Source: JAGVYF01 sp041650315 (GTDB taxonomy: Archaea > Nanobdellota > Nanobdellia > Woesearchaeales > JAGVYF01). From it: a stretch of DNA of 64,000 nt. The DNA lies in the NCBI GenBank assembly GCA_041650315.1, contig JBAZLJ010000001.1:434001-498000 (forward strand), given 5' to 3'. Position numbers and translations under genes: made by a program. Position 1 is the stretch's first letter. Each line of letters opens with the position of its first letter. The notes under the pieces were generated by a model. The model did no database searches. It was not told the DNA's origin and worked only from the letters and a program-made list of their open reading frames with translations. This document shows, piece after piece, positions 7,539-15,152 of the stretch.

Positions 7539-7980
7539 GGAAAGAACGCCTGAACAGATATATGATAGTTTGCTTTCGGAAGGTGCTTATGCAGAAGGCA
7601 ATCTTGATAAGAATGAGATTTCTAAGGTGCATAGACTTGCTATGGAAGATTATAATTATGGCAAGATGCTGATTACTTTTCCTAATCCAAATTGGCGAGT
7701 CATATTCAATGTGCATTATGATGTTCTAAGAGAACTTTGTGATCAGTTAATTAGATTCAAGAAGATAAAGACGAGCAATCATCAAGGAGTATTCGCTTAT
7801 ATTGTGTTGAAATATCCTGAATTGGATTTCGATTGGTCATTCTTTGAGTTGGTAAGGACTATGCGGAACAAAAACAAATATTTAGGTACTGATATAAGTA
7901 AAGAGAATTGGAAAGCTGTTGAATTCCAGATGAATCTGTGCATAATTTCTTTGGATAAATGGTTTAATAAGCATCTTTGA
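7531..7980 (+). CDS. HEPN-domain protein (candidate RNase toxin, HepT-like)
   Basis: 149 residues starting at GTG 7531, overlapping the nucleotidyltransferase gene by 8 nt. It is all-helical, and near residues 108-118 it has VRTMRNKNKYLG, the Arg/Asn...Tyr-Gly version of the HEPN RNase motif (family consensus RX4-6H, with Tyr in place of His in many members). HEPN proteins paired with MNT enzymes are often RNA-cleaving toxins. The Tyr in this motif could be the residue AMPylated by the partner; that is inference from characterised pairs. No other genes are fused. Confidence 0.7.
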   Translation: MAKERTPEQIYDSLLSEGAYAEGNLDKNEISKVHRLAMEDYNYGKMLITFPNPNWRVIFNVHYDVLRELCDQLIRFKKIKTSNHQGVFAYIVLKYPELDFDWSFFELVRTMRNKNKYLGTDISKENWKAVEFQMNLCIISLDKWFNKHL

Positions 7981-8039
7981 TGATTATATACCTCATTTGC
8001 GTAATGCTTATAATCCCGACATCAATATGCTAGCTTTTA

Positions 8040-8765
8040 ATGAAGAAAACATTATTATCACTCCTAATGGCTGGAATCAGCTATCTGCCAGGTTTTGCTG
8101 CGCAGCCTGCGGCTATCTTGAAAGTGCCTTCTCTTGAAACAACTGTTCTACAGGATTTGTCATTAGCGCATGAGCAAGAACTGCAGTACAGTGTGAATGC
8201 AAGGGCTTCATTCGCTTTTTTATCACGGAATCAGGAGAATGCCGGGACTATGAACATGTTCTATGATTCTCTCGGTAACAGATTGAAGTGCAGATCAGAA
8301 ATGCAGTTAAAAGGCTATCAGCAGATAAATCTGGAATCCAGGGTTGATGCGGATACTTCAAGCATAAATTTCTCAACGTATCATGATATGAGGCATAAGT
8401 ATCCTATGGTGTACATAAATCCAGGCGGGAAGAAGTTCGATATGCTTTCTTTGGTTCATTATCTTCGCTCAGGCAAAATGGATGGCAAGGATTACGAAGA
8501 TGTCGAGTTCGTATTCAGGGATAGGGCTTACCCTACTCGTATTACTAGGACTTCTTCTGAAGAAGTGTTGGAGACTCCGGTCGGTAAATTCTTAAGATAT
8601 GACAAATATTCGTTCAGGATGCCTGATGGCGTCAAGTTCAGATGGGCGAATATTTATGTAACAAAAGATGAGAAAAGGTATCCTTTCTTGATTGAACAGA
8701 AGGTTAATGCCGGCGTTGCTGATCTGCAGACGAGGTCGCATCTTACCGGGATAATTCACCGATAG
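8040..8765 (+). CDS. Secreted protein, possibly DUF3108-like
   Basis: 241 residues. MKKTLLSLLMAGISYLPGFA is a good signal peptide with an AxA-like end (GFAAQPA), so the mature protein is exported. The body is predicted beta-rich; the segment VGKFLRYDKYSFRMPDGVKF followed by a charged strand and RYPFLIEQKV resembles the C-terminal part of DUF3108 proteins, but I cannot confirm this without a profile search. It has its own leaderless promoter (TATA near 8008-8015, ATG 8040) and stands alone between the HEPN gene and the uS15 operon. Function unknown. Confidence 0.6.
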   Translation: MKKTLLSLLMAGISYLPGFAAQPAAILKVPSLETTVLQDLSLAHEQELQYSVNARASFAFLSRNQENAGTMNMFYDSLGNRLKCRSEMQLKGYQQINLESRVDADTSSINFSTYHDMRHKYPMVYINPGGKKFDMLSLVHYLRSGKMDGKDYEDVEFVFRDRAYPTRITRTSSEEVLETPVGKFLRYDKYSFRMPDGVKFRWANIYVTKDEKRYPFLIEQKVNAGVADLQTRSHLTGIIHR

Positions 8766-8879
8766 ATTTATAAAGCGTTTTCTAATCTATTCGTGCATCG
8801 AGAGATATGTTGGCAGCGATGCTCGCATATACTGGAGAACTGTAATTCTCCTATAACTCATAAACAATGGTGAACTAAA
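8766..8879 (+). promoter_or_regulatory. Promoter and structured leader of uS15
   Basis: A TATA-like box ATTTATAAAG at about 8765-8774 predicts a leader of about 80 nt. It holds a hairpin GCGA-tgc-TCGC near 8812-8825 and a perfect 6-bp hairpin GGAGAA (8834-8839) / TTCTCC (8846-8851) with loop CTGTAA, just before the ATG. Most neighbours are leaderless, so a structured leader before a ribosomal protein gene may be a feedback site; uS15 autoregulation through mRNA structure is well known in bacteria, not shown here. Confidence 0.45.
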
Positions 8880-9335
8880 ATGGCAAGAATGTACTCTAGA
8901 AAAAAAGGTAAATCCGGCTCTACAAAGCCAATGGTAACAACTCCGCCAACTTGGCAAAAGTACGGCGAACAAGAAATAGAATTGCTTATCGTGAAACTAG
9001 CAAAACAAGGCATACCTGCATCGCAGATTGGTCTTGCATTGAGGGATTCATACGGAATTCCAAACGTGAAGCTAGCATGCAAAAAATCAATAAATGAAAT
9101 TCTTAAAGAGAAGAGCATGGCAACTGAACTGCCTGAAGATCTTCAAAGTCTGATGAAGAGAAGCGTTCTCATCAAGAAGCATCTTGAAGCTCATCCTAAA
9201 GATCAGCCAGCTAACAGAGGCTTGCATTTGACAACCTCAAAAATGATGAGATTGATCAAATATTACAAAAGATCAAAAAGATTGCCTCAGGACTGGAAAT
9301 TCAATTCTGACAAGATCAAGCTTTTCGTAGAATAG
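8880..9335 (+). CDS. rps15: Ribosomal protein uS15
   Basis: 151 residues, the normal archaeal/eukaryotic length (bacterial S15 is about 89). The N-terminal archaeal extension with MARMYSRKKGKSGSTKP, the PPTWQKYGEQEIELLIVKLAK stretch and the S15 core RGLHLTTSKMMRLIKYYKRS (binding 16S rRNA helix 22) are all present. It forms the archaeal gene pair uS15-RecJ-like nuclease, 16 nt apart. Confidence 0.96.
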   Translation: MARMYSRKKGKSGSTKPMVTTPPTWQKYGEQEIELLIVKLAKQGIPASQIGLALRDSYGIPNVKLACKKSINEILKEKSMATELPEDLQSLMKRSVLIKKHLEAHPKDQPANRGLHLTTSKMMRLIKYYKRSKRLPQDWKFNSDKIKLFVE

Positions 9336-9351
9336 ACTGAGATCTGGATCA

Positions 9352-10770
9352 ATGGAAGGTATTGAAGGATTTAAGTCTGATCTAAATAGAGCTGTCGAGC
9401 TGTTCAAGAGTTTTGATCCATCCAAACCAGTATGCGCAATATCGCATCTTGACGCGGACGGAATAACAGCTTGCTCTATCTTGGTTCATGTGCTTAACGA
9501 GGAAAGCAGGAAACATTCTATCAACATAGTTACACAGCTGAATGTTGAGAAGTTGGAAGAGATATCCAAGCAGGATTACGAATATTTCTTCTTCACTGAT
9601 CTTGGTTCAGGCAATCTGTCGACTATGGATAAATTGTTTGTCGGCAAAAAAGTGATTATCTTAGATCATCACGAAGTTGAAAATTATACTTTGAAATCTA
9701 AAGATATTGTTGTTGTAAATCCTCATCTGCACGGCATTGATGGTTCTAAAACAATTTCCGGTTCCGGCGTTGTTTGGTTCTTCGCAAAAACTTTTGATAT
9801 CAAATACGAGAAGATCGCTCATCTAGCTATCATCGGCGCTATTGGAGATATGCAGGAGACTAATGGTTTTACTGGATTGAATGAAGAAATATTCAAGATT
9901 GCGGTTGAACAGAAGAAAATGACTTCACATAAGGGTCTCAAATGTTTCGGACAGAATTCACGCCCATTGTATAAAGTACTTGAGTACAGCACAGAGCCGT
10001 ACATACCTGGTGTTTCTGGGTCTGAATCTGGAGCTATAAACTTCTTAGTTGGTCTGGATATTATGCCTAAGAATAATAACGGCTGGAGAAAAATATCCGA
10101 TTTATCTAATGAAGAGATGCAGAAATTGGTTATGGGCATTGTGATGAAACGTTCTGGTGAAAAATCGCCTGAAGATGTTATCGGTAACATATATCACTTA
10201 GTGGATGAAGCGCCTGATTCGCCTATCAAAGACGCGCGCGAGTTTACTACACTCTTGAATGCTTGCGGACGTATGGATAAAGCTTCTTTCGGTATTGGTA
10301 TCTGTCTAGGTGATCGTACCAGTCTGGATAAGGCTGTGAAGAATCAATTGAGTTATAGAAAAGAAATTGTTAAGGCGCTTGGTTGGTATGAAACCAATCG
10401 CGAGAAATCTGATAAGATAATTGACGGAAATGGTTATGTCATTATTAATGCTGAAGATAAAGTTCTTCATACCATTATTGGTACAATGGCTTCTATCTTA
10501 GCGAAGGGCAATAATATCGAACCTAACACTCTGATTTTATCTATGGCACGTAATCCTATTGAGAAACAAACTAAGGTTTCACTTCGTGTTTCTGGTTATT
10601 CTAATACTGAGGATTTGCACGCTATTTTGGCGAAAATAATCGCGAAGACTGGCGGAGAGACTGGCGGGCATATGAATGCGGCTGGCGCTGTGATCAAGAC
10701 TGAAAGCGAATCTGAGTTTGTTAATGTCGCGAGGTCTGTGCTTGATGAGCTTAAAGGAAGCAAAGTTTAA
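9352..10770 (+). CDS. RecJ-like DHH/DHHA1 family nuclease
   Basis: 472 residues. The DHH domain (about 1-230) shows SHLDADGITA, the DHH signature in ILDHHEVE and the fourth motif around IGAIGDMQ; the DHHA1 domain carries GGETGGHMNAAGAV near residue 445. These bind Mn/Mg and cleave single-stranded nucleic acid 5' to 3'. In archaea, members are Gins-associated nuclease/RecJ proteins of the replisome and repair, and the linkage to uS15 is conserved. The last codons GGA AGC AAA GTT TAA lie in a 13-bp sequence duplicated 116 bp downstream, where a hairpin element is inserted. Confidence 0.9.
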   Translation: MEGIEGFKSDLNRAVELFKSFDPSKPVCAISHLDADGITACSILVHVLNEESRKHSINIVTQLNVEKLEEISKQDYEYFFFTDLGSGNLSTMDKLFVGKKVIILDHHEVENYTLKSKDIVVVNPHLHGIDGSKTISGSGVVWFFAKTFDIKYEKIAHLAIIGAIGDMQETNGFTGLNEEIFKIAVEQKKMTSHKGLKCFGQNSRPLYKVLEYSTEPYIPGVSGSESGAINFLVGLDIMPKNNNGWRKISDLSNEEMQKLVMGIVMKRSGEKSPEDVIGNIYHLVDEAPDSPIKDAREFTTLLNACGRMDKASFGIGICLGDRTSLDKAVKNQLSYRKEIVKALGWYETNREKSDKIIDGNGYVIINAEDKVLHTIIGTMASILAKGNNIEPNTLILSMARNPIEKQTKVSLRVSGYSNTEDLHAILAKIIAKTGGETGGHMNAAGAVIKTESESEFVNVARSVLDELKGSKV

Positions 10771-10878
10771 TTCTGCAACTGATAAATTTTCTACTTCTAA
10801 TAGTGATGACTGACATTCCCCATAGTGGTGCCTTGTCAGTGCTATGATTAACTTATAAAATTTACAATGGTTGCAGAA
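10771..10878 (+). repeat. Hairpin element A (family 1), with 13-bp flanking duplication
   Basis: 108 bp directly after the recJ stop. Stem 1 TTCTGCAAC 10771-10779 / GTTGCAGAA 10870-10878; stem 2 TAAATTTT 10783-10790 / AAAATTTA 10857-10864; 18-nt and 16-nt internal-loop strands; stem 3 ACTGACA 10809-10815 / TGTCAGT 10834-10840; 18-nt apical loop. It aligns without gaps to element F at 62442 (72 of 108 identical by hand count), and the three stem differences are compensated. AAGCAAAGTTTAA occurs at 10758-10770 and 10887-10899, looking like a target-site duplication that left both the recJ stop and the next promoter intact. Confidence 0.75.
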
Positions 10879-10926
10879 TTATCTATAAGCAAAGTTTAAA
10901 TAGCTCTGATTCTTAGAAAATATATA

Positions 10927-11415
10927 ATGAAAGCGTTAATGAGACGTTCGTTCGGTGCAGGATTCAGTTTCGGACTCACTTCTGGAGTAATAACTACATT
11001 AGGTTTGATGGTTGGTCTTGAAGCGAGTACTGGGTCAAGATTGGCTGTAATCGGGGGCGTTTTGACTATTGCTGTAGCAGACGCGTTCTCTGACGCTTTA
11101 GGCATGCATGTATCGCAGGAATCTGAGAACAAATTTTCTGTTCGCGAAATATGGGAAGCGACTATCATGACGTTTGTCGCAAAATTCTTGTTCGCTATGA
11201 CTTTTGTTGTACCTATAATGTTCTTCAGTTTGACCAGAGCGGTGGAGATATGCATATTATGGGGACTTTTAATCTTGGGTCTGTATAGTTATTATTTAGC
11301 TAGAAGAGAGAGAATACCTCCTTCAAAAGTTATTGGTGAGCATTTGATAATAGCCTTGATTGTCGTGATACTCACGCATTATATCGGGAATGTAATTGCT
11401 ATTGTGTTTTTATAA
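10927..11415 (+). CDS. VIT1/CCC1-family metal transporter-like membrane protein
   Basis: 162 residues with about five transmembrane helices. The N-terminal helices FGLTSGVITTLGLMVGLEAS and GGVLTIAVADAFSDALGMHV are the VIT1/CCC1 signature, with acidic residues in the first helices that line the Fe/Mn path; the cytoplasmic metal-binding segment is short (about QESENKFSVREIW). VIT proteins export Fe2+ or Mn2+ from the cytosol by proton antiport. It is smaller than typical (about 230 residues). Its TATA (TTTAAATAG, about 10895-10902) lies in the right copy of the 13-bp duplication, about 28 bp before the ATG. Confidence 0.75.
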   Translation: MKALMRRSFGAGFSFGLTSGVITTLGLMVGLEASTGSRLAVIGGVLTIAVADAFSDALGMHVSQESENKFSVREIWEATIMTFVAKFLFAMTFVVPIMFFSLTRAVEICILWGLLILGLYSYYLARRERIPPSKVIGEHLIIALIVVILTHYIGNVIAIVFL

Positions 11416-11460
11416 ATTAGGCAGTTAGGTTTAAATACAACTTTATTTGCTTGTCTTGTT

Positions 11461-12126
11461 ATGCAACTCACTGATATCAAACCTACGATACCTGAACTTC
11501 TTTACAATATCCTAGATAGGAATGGGATAACTGAATTGCGTCCTTGTCAAAGTAAAGCGATTGATGCAGGACTTCTTGCGAGTAAATCTTTGCTCATATG
11601 CACGCCAACAGCTTCAGGCAAGACGCTTGTTGCTGAGATGGCTATGATGAATTCTATTATGAAAAGAATAGGTAAAGCAATTTATATCGTTCCACTCAAA
11701 GCTTTGGCTAATGAGAAACATAAGGATTTCAGTAAACGTTATGGTCATCTGTGCAACATAGGCATGTCTATCGGCGATCATGATGCGGCGGATTTCCATC
11801 TTTCCTCATATGATTTGATCATCACGACTTCTGAGAAGCTTGATAGCTTAATGAGACATGACGTGCAATGGTTGAAGGATGTCAACACTATCGTCATCGA
11901 TGAAATACATCTTCTGAATGATCCTGGTAGAGGTCCGACTTTAGAGATACTAATCACTATGTTGAAAACTTTGTTGAAGAAAGTGCAGATTATCGGTCTT
12001 AGCGCAACTATTGGCAATCCGTCTGAGCTTGGCGCTTGGTTAGAAGCTGACGTTGTTTTAGACGATTGGCGTCCTGTTGAACTGCATCACGGAGTGTACA
12101 TGGACGGAACTGTGAGGTTTTATTGA
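11461..12126 (+). CDS. Hel308/Ski2-type helicase, first RecA domain only
   Basis: 221 residues containing only the first motor domain. Q-motif-like LRPCQSKAI, motif I CTPTASGKT, Ia PLKALANEK, II DEIH, III SATIGN and the WRPVELHHGV strand are intact, then the frame stops at MDGTVRFY. Hel308 enzymes are about 700 residues, with a second RecA domain, winged helix and ratchet domain, all missing here. The next gene (phosphatase) starts 5 nt after the stop. No continuation is visible in another frame. It could be a stand-alone ATPase domain or a truncated gene; without RecA2 it cannot be a normal translocase. Confidence 0.75.
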   Translation: MQLTDIKPTIPELLYNILDRNGITELRPCQSKAIDAGLLASKSLLICTPTASGKTLVAEMAMMNSIMKRIGKAIYIVPLKALANEKHKDFSKRYGHLCNIGMSIGDHDAADFHLSSYDLIITTSEKLDSLMRHDVQWLKDVNTIVIDEIHLLNDPGRGPTLEILITMLKTLLKKVQIIGLSATIGNPSELGAWLEADVVLDDWRPVELHHGVYMDGTVRFY

Positions 12127-12131
12127 AGCAA

Positions 12132-12737
12132 ATGGCAACAATCTATCTAATGAGACATGGCCAGACTTATTTCATGTTAGAGAATAGGCTGGGCGGAGAT
12201 TCAGAATTGACTCCATTCGGTTTTGAGCAAGCGGCGAAAATCTCTAAATGGCTGGCTGATATTGACATTAAAGCGGTTTATTGCAGCACATTGAAGAGAT
12301 CTGTACAGACTGCTGAGGTTTTGCATAAATCTCATCCTAAAACTCCTTTGATACAAACCTCTGAATTGTGTGAGTTATCGAACGGTGATATGGACTCTAT
12401 CAAATATGAAGAGTTTGAACAAGAATTTCCTAAATTATTTAAGGCTCGATCACAGGATAAATATCATTGGTGTTTTCCAAATGGAGAAAGCTATGAAACT
12501 GCACTGCTACGAGTAAAACCTTTATTGGAATCATTGAAATCTAAAAACGGGAATTACATCATTGTCGGGCATCAAGCGATGAATAGAGTGATCTTAGGGC
12601 AGTTATTAGGGTTAACACAATCAGAAATTCCTTTTCTGGTGATACCTAACGATGTGGTTTTTGTGATTGATATAAAAAATAAGAAAGTATCTCACATCAA
12701 AGACGGGAAGTCCTTTGATGGATATACTATTGAATGA
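12132..12737 (+). CDS. Histidine phosphatase superfamily (phosphoglycerate mutase-like)
   Basis: 201 residues from ATG 12132. The catalytic RHG motif (YLMRHGQT) is at the N-terminus, the second catalytic His is in YIIVGHQAMNRV, and Glu/Arg phosphate-pocket residues lie in CSTLKRSVQTAEVL. These enzymes pass phosphate through His; substrates range from 2-phosphoglycerate to sugar phosphates and alpha-ribazole phosphate, and cannot be chosen here. It starts 5 nt after the helicase fragment and is probably co-transcribed with it. Confidence 0.88.
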   Translation: MATIYLMRHGQTYFMLENRLGGDSELTPFGFEQAAKISKWLADIDIKAVYCSTLKRSVQTAEVLHKSHPKTPLIQTSELCELSNGDMDSIKYEEFEQEFPKLFKARSQDKYHWCFPNGESYETALLRVKPLLESLKSKNGNYIIVGHQAMNRVILGQLLGLTQSEIPFLVIPNDVVFVIDIKNKKVSHIKDGKSFDGYTIE

Positions 12738-12743
12738 ATTCTA

Positions 12744-12950
12744 TCACATTCCTAAAAGGTTAAGCAGTCCGTACACTACATATGCTGGCCAGATTAACGC
12801 TTTCAGAAACGCTATAATTCCTGTCCAGAAACTTGTAGCAGCAGGGATATAATAAACCATAGCACCGATTAATCCTAATCCGTAGACTGAGCATCCTGAT
12901 CCATGCCCTTGACATTTTCCACACATTTTACTTATTTTTTTGAAATTCAT
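12744..12950 (-). CDS. Small membrane protein with Cys-rich N-terminus
   Basis: 68 residues from ATG 12950, which has a GAGGG ribosome binding site 5-9 nt upstream; the longer frame to 13040 would overlap the upstream gene and is rejected. The sequence begins MNFKKISKMCGKCQGHGSGC, with three Cys and a His before two hydrophobic helices (about 23-40 and 43-66). The Cys/His cluster could bind a metal on one face of the membrane. No family recognised. It follows the gene at 12965 by 14 nt in the same operon. Confidence 0.55.
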   Translation of the reverse strand: MNFKKISKMCGKCQGHGSGCSVYGLGLIGAMVYYIPAATSFWTGIIAFLKALIWPAYVVYGLLNLLGM

Positions 12951-12964
12951 ATCAATCCCTCTTT

Positions 12965-13435
12965 TTATTGAATCTTTCCGATGACTACGACATAATTCTT
13001 GCCGTACTTCTTTGCGCATTTCGGGCATGTCGTGTACCACATGAACATTCTTTTGATGTCATGCTTTTTGGTTTTTGCATATTTCGTGAAATCTTCCATC
13101 CATTTGCCAGTATTTTTGAATGGGCCTTCATAGACTTTGCTCATGAATTTGCCACTTAAAGTTGTGTTCTTTGCGTTAGGTATCTCTTTATTTACTGCAA
13201 CGTAAAGATTCATGTTGAACATTGAAGTATGATCTGATAAACAAACATCATCAGGAGTCCTTGCTTTCGCATTTTCAACTTTTTTTATCATTTTTGTTAT
13301 AACTGAGCCGAAATTGATTGGCATATAGAACAATGTGAAAACGTTATCTTTGATGAATCTTTTATTTTTCCATGTGAACATTTTTCCGTCCCATGGTTTT
13401 GGGTTAAATTTTAAACAGCATATTTCTTCTTTCAT
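12965..13435 (-). CDS. Conserved protein of unknown function with CxxC near C-terminus
   Basis: 156 residues from the ATG at 13435 (MKEEICCLKFNPKPWDGK). It is rich in aromatics and Lys, with a long central region (NFGSVITKMIKK, DHTSMFNMNLYVAVNKEIP) and a C-terminal WYTTCPKCAKKYGKNYVVVI, where CxxC may bind zinc or be redox active. I recall similar proteins annotated only as hydrolase or GyrI-like, but cannot confirm the assignment. It is followed in the same operon by the small Cys-rich membrane protein. Function unknown. Confidence 0.6.
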   Translation of the reverse strand: MKEEICCLKFNPKPWDGKMFTWKNKRFIKDNVFTLFYMPINFGSVITKMIKKVENAKARTPDDVCLSDHTSMFNMNLYVAVNKEIPNAKNTTLSGKFMSKVYEGPFKNTGKWMEDFTKYAKTKKHDIKRMFMWYTTCPKCAKKYGKNYVVVIGKIQ

Positions 13436-13526
13436 TAAAATCACCTACTCTAAATTAATGATGTATGTTATTTAAATATTATGATTGTGATAGAATTAAA
13501 TTATAAAAAGAAAATAAAAAATAAAG

Positions 13527-14975
13527 CTATTTTCCGATAGTCAATCTATTGGAAAACACTTTGTGGATCTTGCCGGTCTTTGTGCTGAATTTAATCATAG
13601 CTAGAGGCAATGTGAATCTGCCTAGGATGCTTAACCTTGACTTAATCCTGTAGACAATCAATCTATCTTCATGCGCGTCAAGCTCGTCGACTTCCCATTC
13701 GACTATAGTAGAACCTTTGCCTGCATGCCTTAAGACTTTGCTTGGCCTTATTGTACCGACATCAAAATCTTCTGTGATGTTCGCTATATTCGGTATTTTT
13801 TCTACAACGCTAAGATGTTCAACTGGGTGTTCTGAGATATTCCTTATGCTTAGCAATATTTTGACTTCAGAAATTCCGCCTTCGCGCATCTCTACATTCT
13901 TAGCTTGTTTTGTTATAACGACTGGTGATCTGAATTTTTGGTACATGAAGTATCCTAATATTCCGATCGCTAATATGTAGAATAATATCCTATAACTTAT
14001 GATAATATCAAGGTTGAATTCTTCGCCTGGCGCCAATTGGACATTCCATGCGCAGTACCTGTTGTCATTCTCTTCGATAATCGCATCAGGTTCTGGAACT
14101 GTTGATCTGAATATTCCGCTGAACCAGCCGCATAGTATCTTGATCTGCTCTGATCTTGGGATGTTGCCGTCATTGATGTATGACCTTCTGTCAGTGGTTT
14201 TTAGGAATGTGCCTAGTTCTTCCCTTTCAAGTAAGAATTGCGATGAATAATCGATTATCTCATATTGAATAGGTGATGGCTTAAAGTTGTATTTGTCAAC
14301 GCCAACTGTGATGTATAATGTATCTTTTTCTGGCGGTTGCAATGGATCTAATCCCATCGGTATTTCAAGAATAGTCTGTTCTAATGGCTCTATGCTTGTC
14401 TTTAAAGTTTTCTTGAAGATGTTGCTTTCGAATCTGACTTCGACATTAGTAAGATTTCTCCTGTTCTTGTTCAATAGAACCAATCTGATAATGTTATCTT
14501 TCCTTGGATCAATTCTTTTATCCATCTGCGCATTGACTACTATCGTCGGCAGATATTCTTTATCAGTCTCGTCTATTTTCCTGATATATACTGGAAGTTT
14601 AGCCGTATCCTGTCTGCCTGTGCTGACTTCTTCGATAAGGACATTGACTGTGTGATACCCTATCCCGATATCAGCGATAGGTTTCAATATGACTTTGGTG
14701 GTGTAAGGTTGTTTTGGCTTTACATTGTTGATGCCAGAAAAATAGTCGCTCAATGGGTCTGTGTAATATTGTTCCCACAGGCCGACATCGCCGAATGATA
14801 ATCTGTAATCTTGATTGTTGGCCATATCGTTATTTATAGTGAGCAAGAACATAGCCTGTTGATCTGTATTGATACTATCTTGCAGTGCTTGGACTGAATA
14901 TTCAAATGCGTTCGCTGATAAGATTAGCGCTAGAAACAATAAAATTGTCGTAATTATTTTAGTTCTGGAATTCAT
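13527..14975 (-). CDS. Membrane-anchored surface protein with Ig-like domains
   Basis: 482 residues. A signal peptide (about 1-23, ending LILSANA) is followed by two or three predicted beta-sandwich repeats (about 24-135, 140-245), a transmembrane helix near 330-348 (FYILAIGILGYFMY) and another beta-rich domain (about 355-460) of the kind found in conserved-domain-DUF11/NEW3-like archaeal surface proteins. It may help build the cell envelope. It is divergent from the giant LamG protein, with about 180 bp of AT-rich promoter region between them. No enzymatic motif is visible. Confidence 0.6.
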   Translation of the reverse strand: MNSRTKIITTILLFLALILSANAFEYSVQALQDSINTDQQAMFLLTINNDMANNQDYRLSFGDVGLWEQYYTDPLSDYFSGINNVKPKQPYTTKVILKPIADIGIGYHTVNVLIEEVSTGRQDTAKLPVYIRKIDETDKEYLPTIVVNAQMDKRIDPRKDNIIRLVLLNKNRRNLTNVEVRFESNIFKKTLKTSIEPLEQTILEIPMGLDPLQPPEKDTLYITVGVDKYNFKPSPIQYEIIDYSSQFLLEREELGTFLKTTDRRSYINDGNIPRSEQIKILCGWFSGIFRSTVPEPDAIIEENDNRYCAWNVQLAPGEEFNLDIIISYRILFYILAIGILGYFMYQKFRSPVVITKQAKNVEMREGGISEVKILLSIRNISEHPVEHLSVVEKIPNIANITEDFDVGTIRPSKVLRHAGKGSTIVEWEVDELDAHEDRLIVYRIKSRLSILGRFTLPLAMIKFSTKTGKIHKVFSNRLTIGK

Positions 14976-15152
14976 ACTATCACCACCGAGTAATAATCGT
15001 TTGTTTTCTTATTTATATAGTTTTGTGATGGGAATAGGATATTATGTATAATATAGAATAAATAATAATGAAAACATTTATAATATAATAATATCATAAT
15101 TATTGATATAAAATAAGGGGTATTATAGATTTGTTTGTGAAAGGGGAGATAG

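Noticed and set aside
11461..12126. Frameshift as cause of the short helicase
   Set aside because: I looked for motifs IV-VI in the other frames downstream and found only the complete phosphatase gene, so a simple frameshift does not explain the truncation.
12744..13040. Longer version of the small Cys-rich membrane gene
   Set aside because: Starting at 13040 would overlap the upstream gene by 76 nt; the ATG at 12950 has a GAGGG ribosome binding site and starts after the upstream stop.
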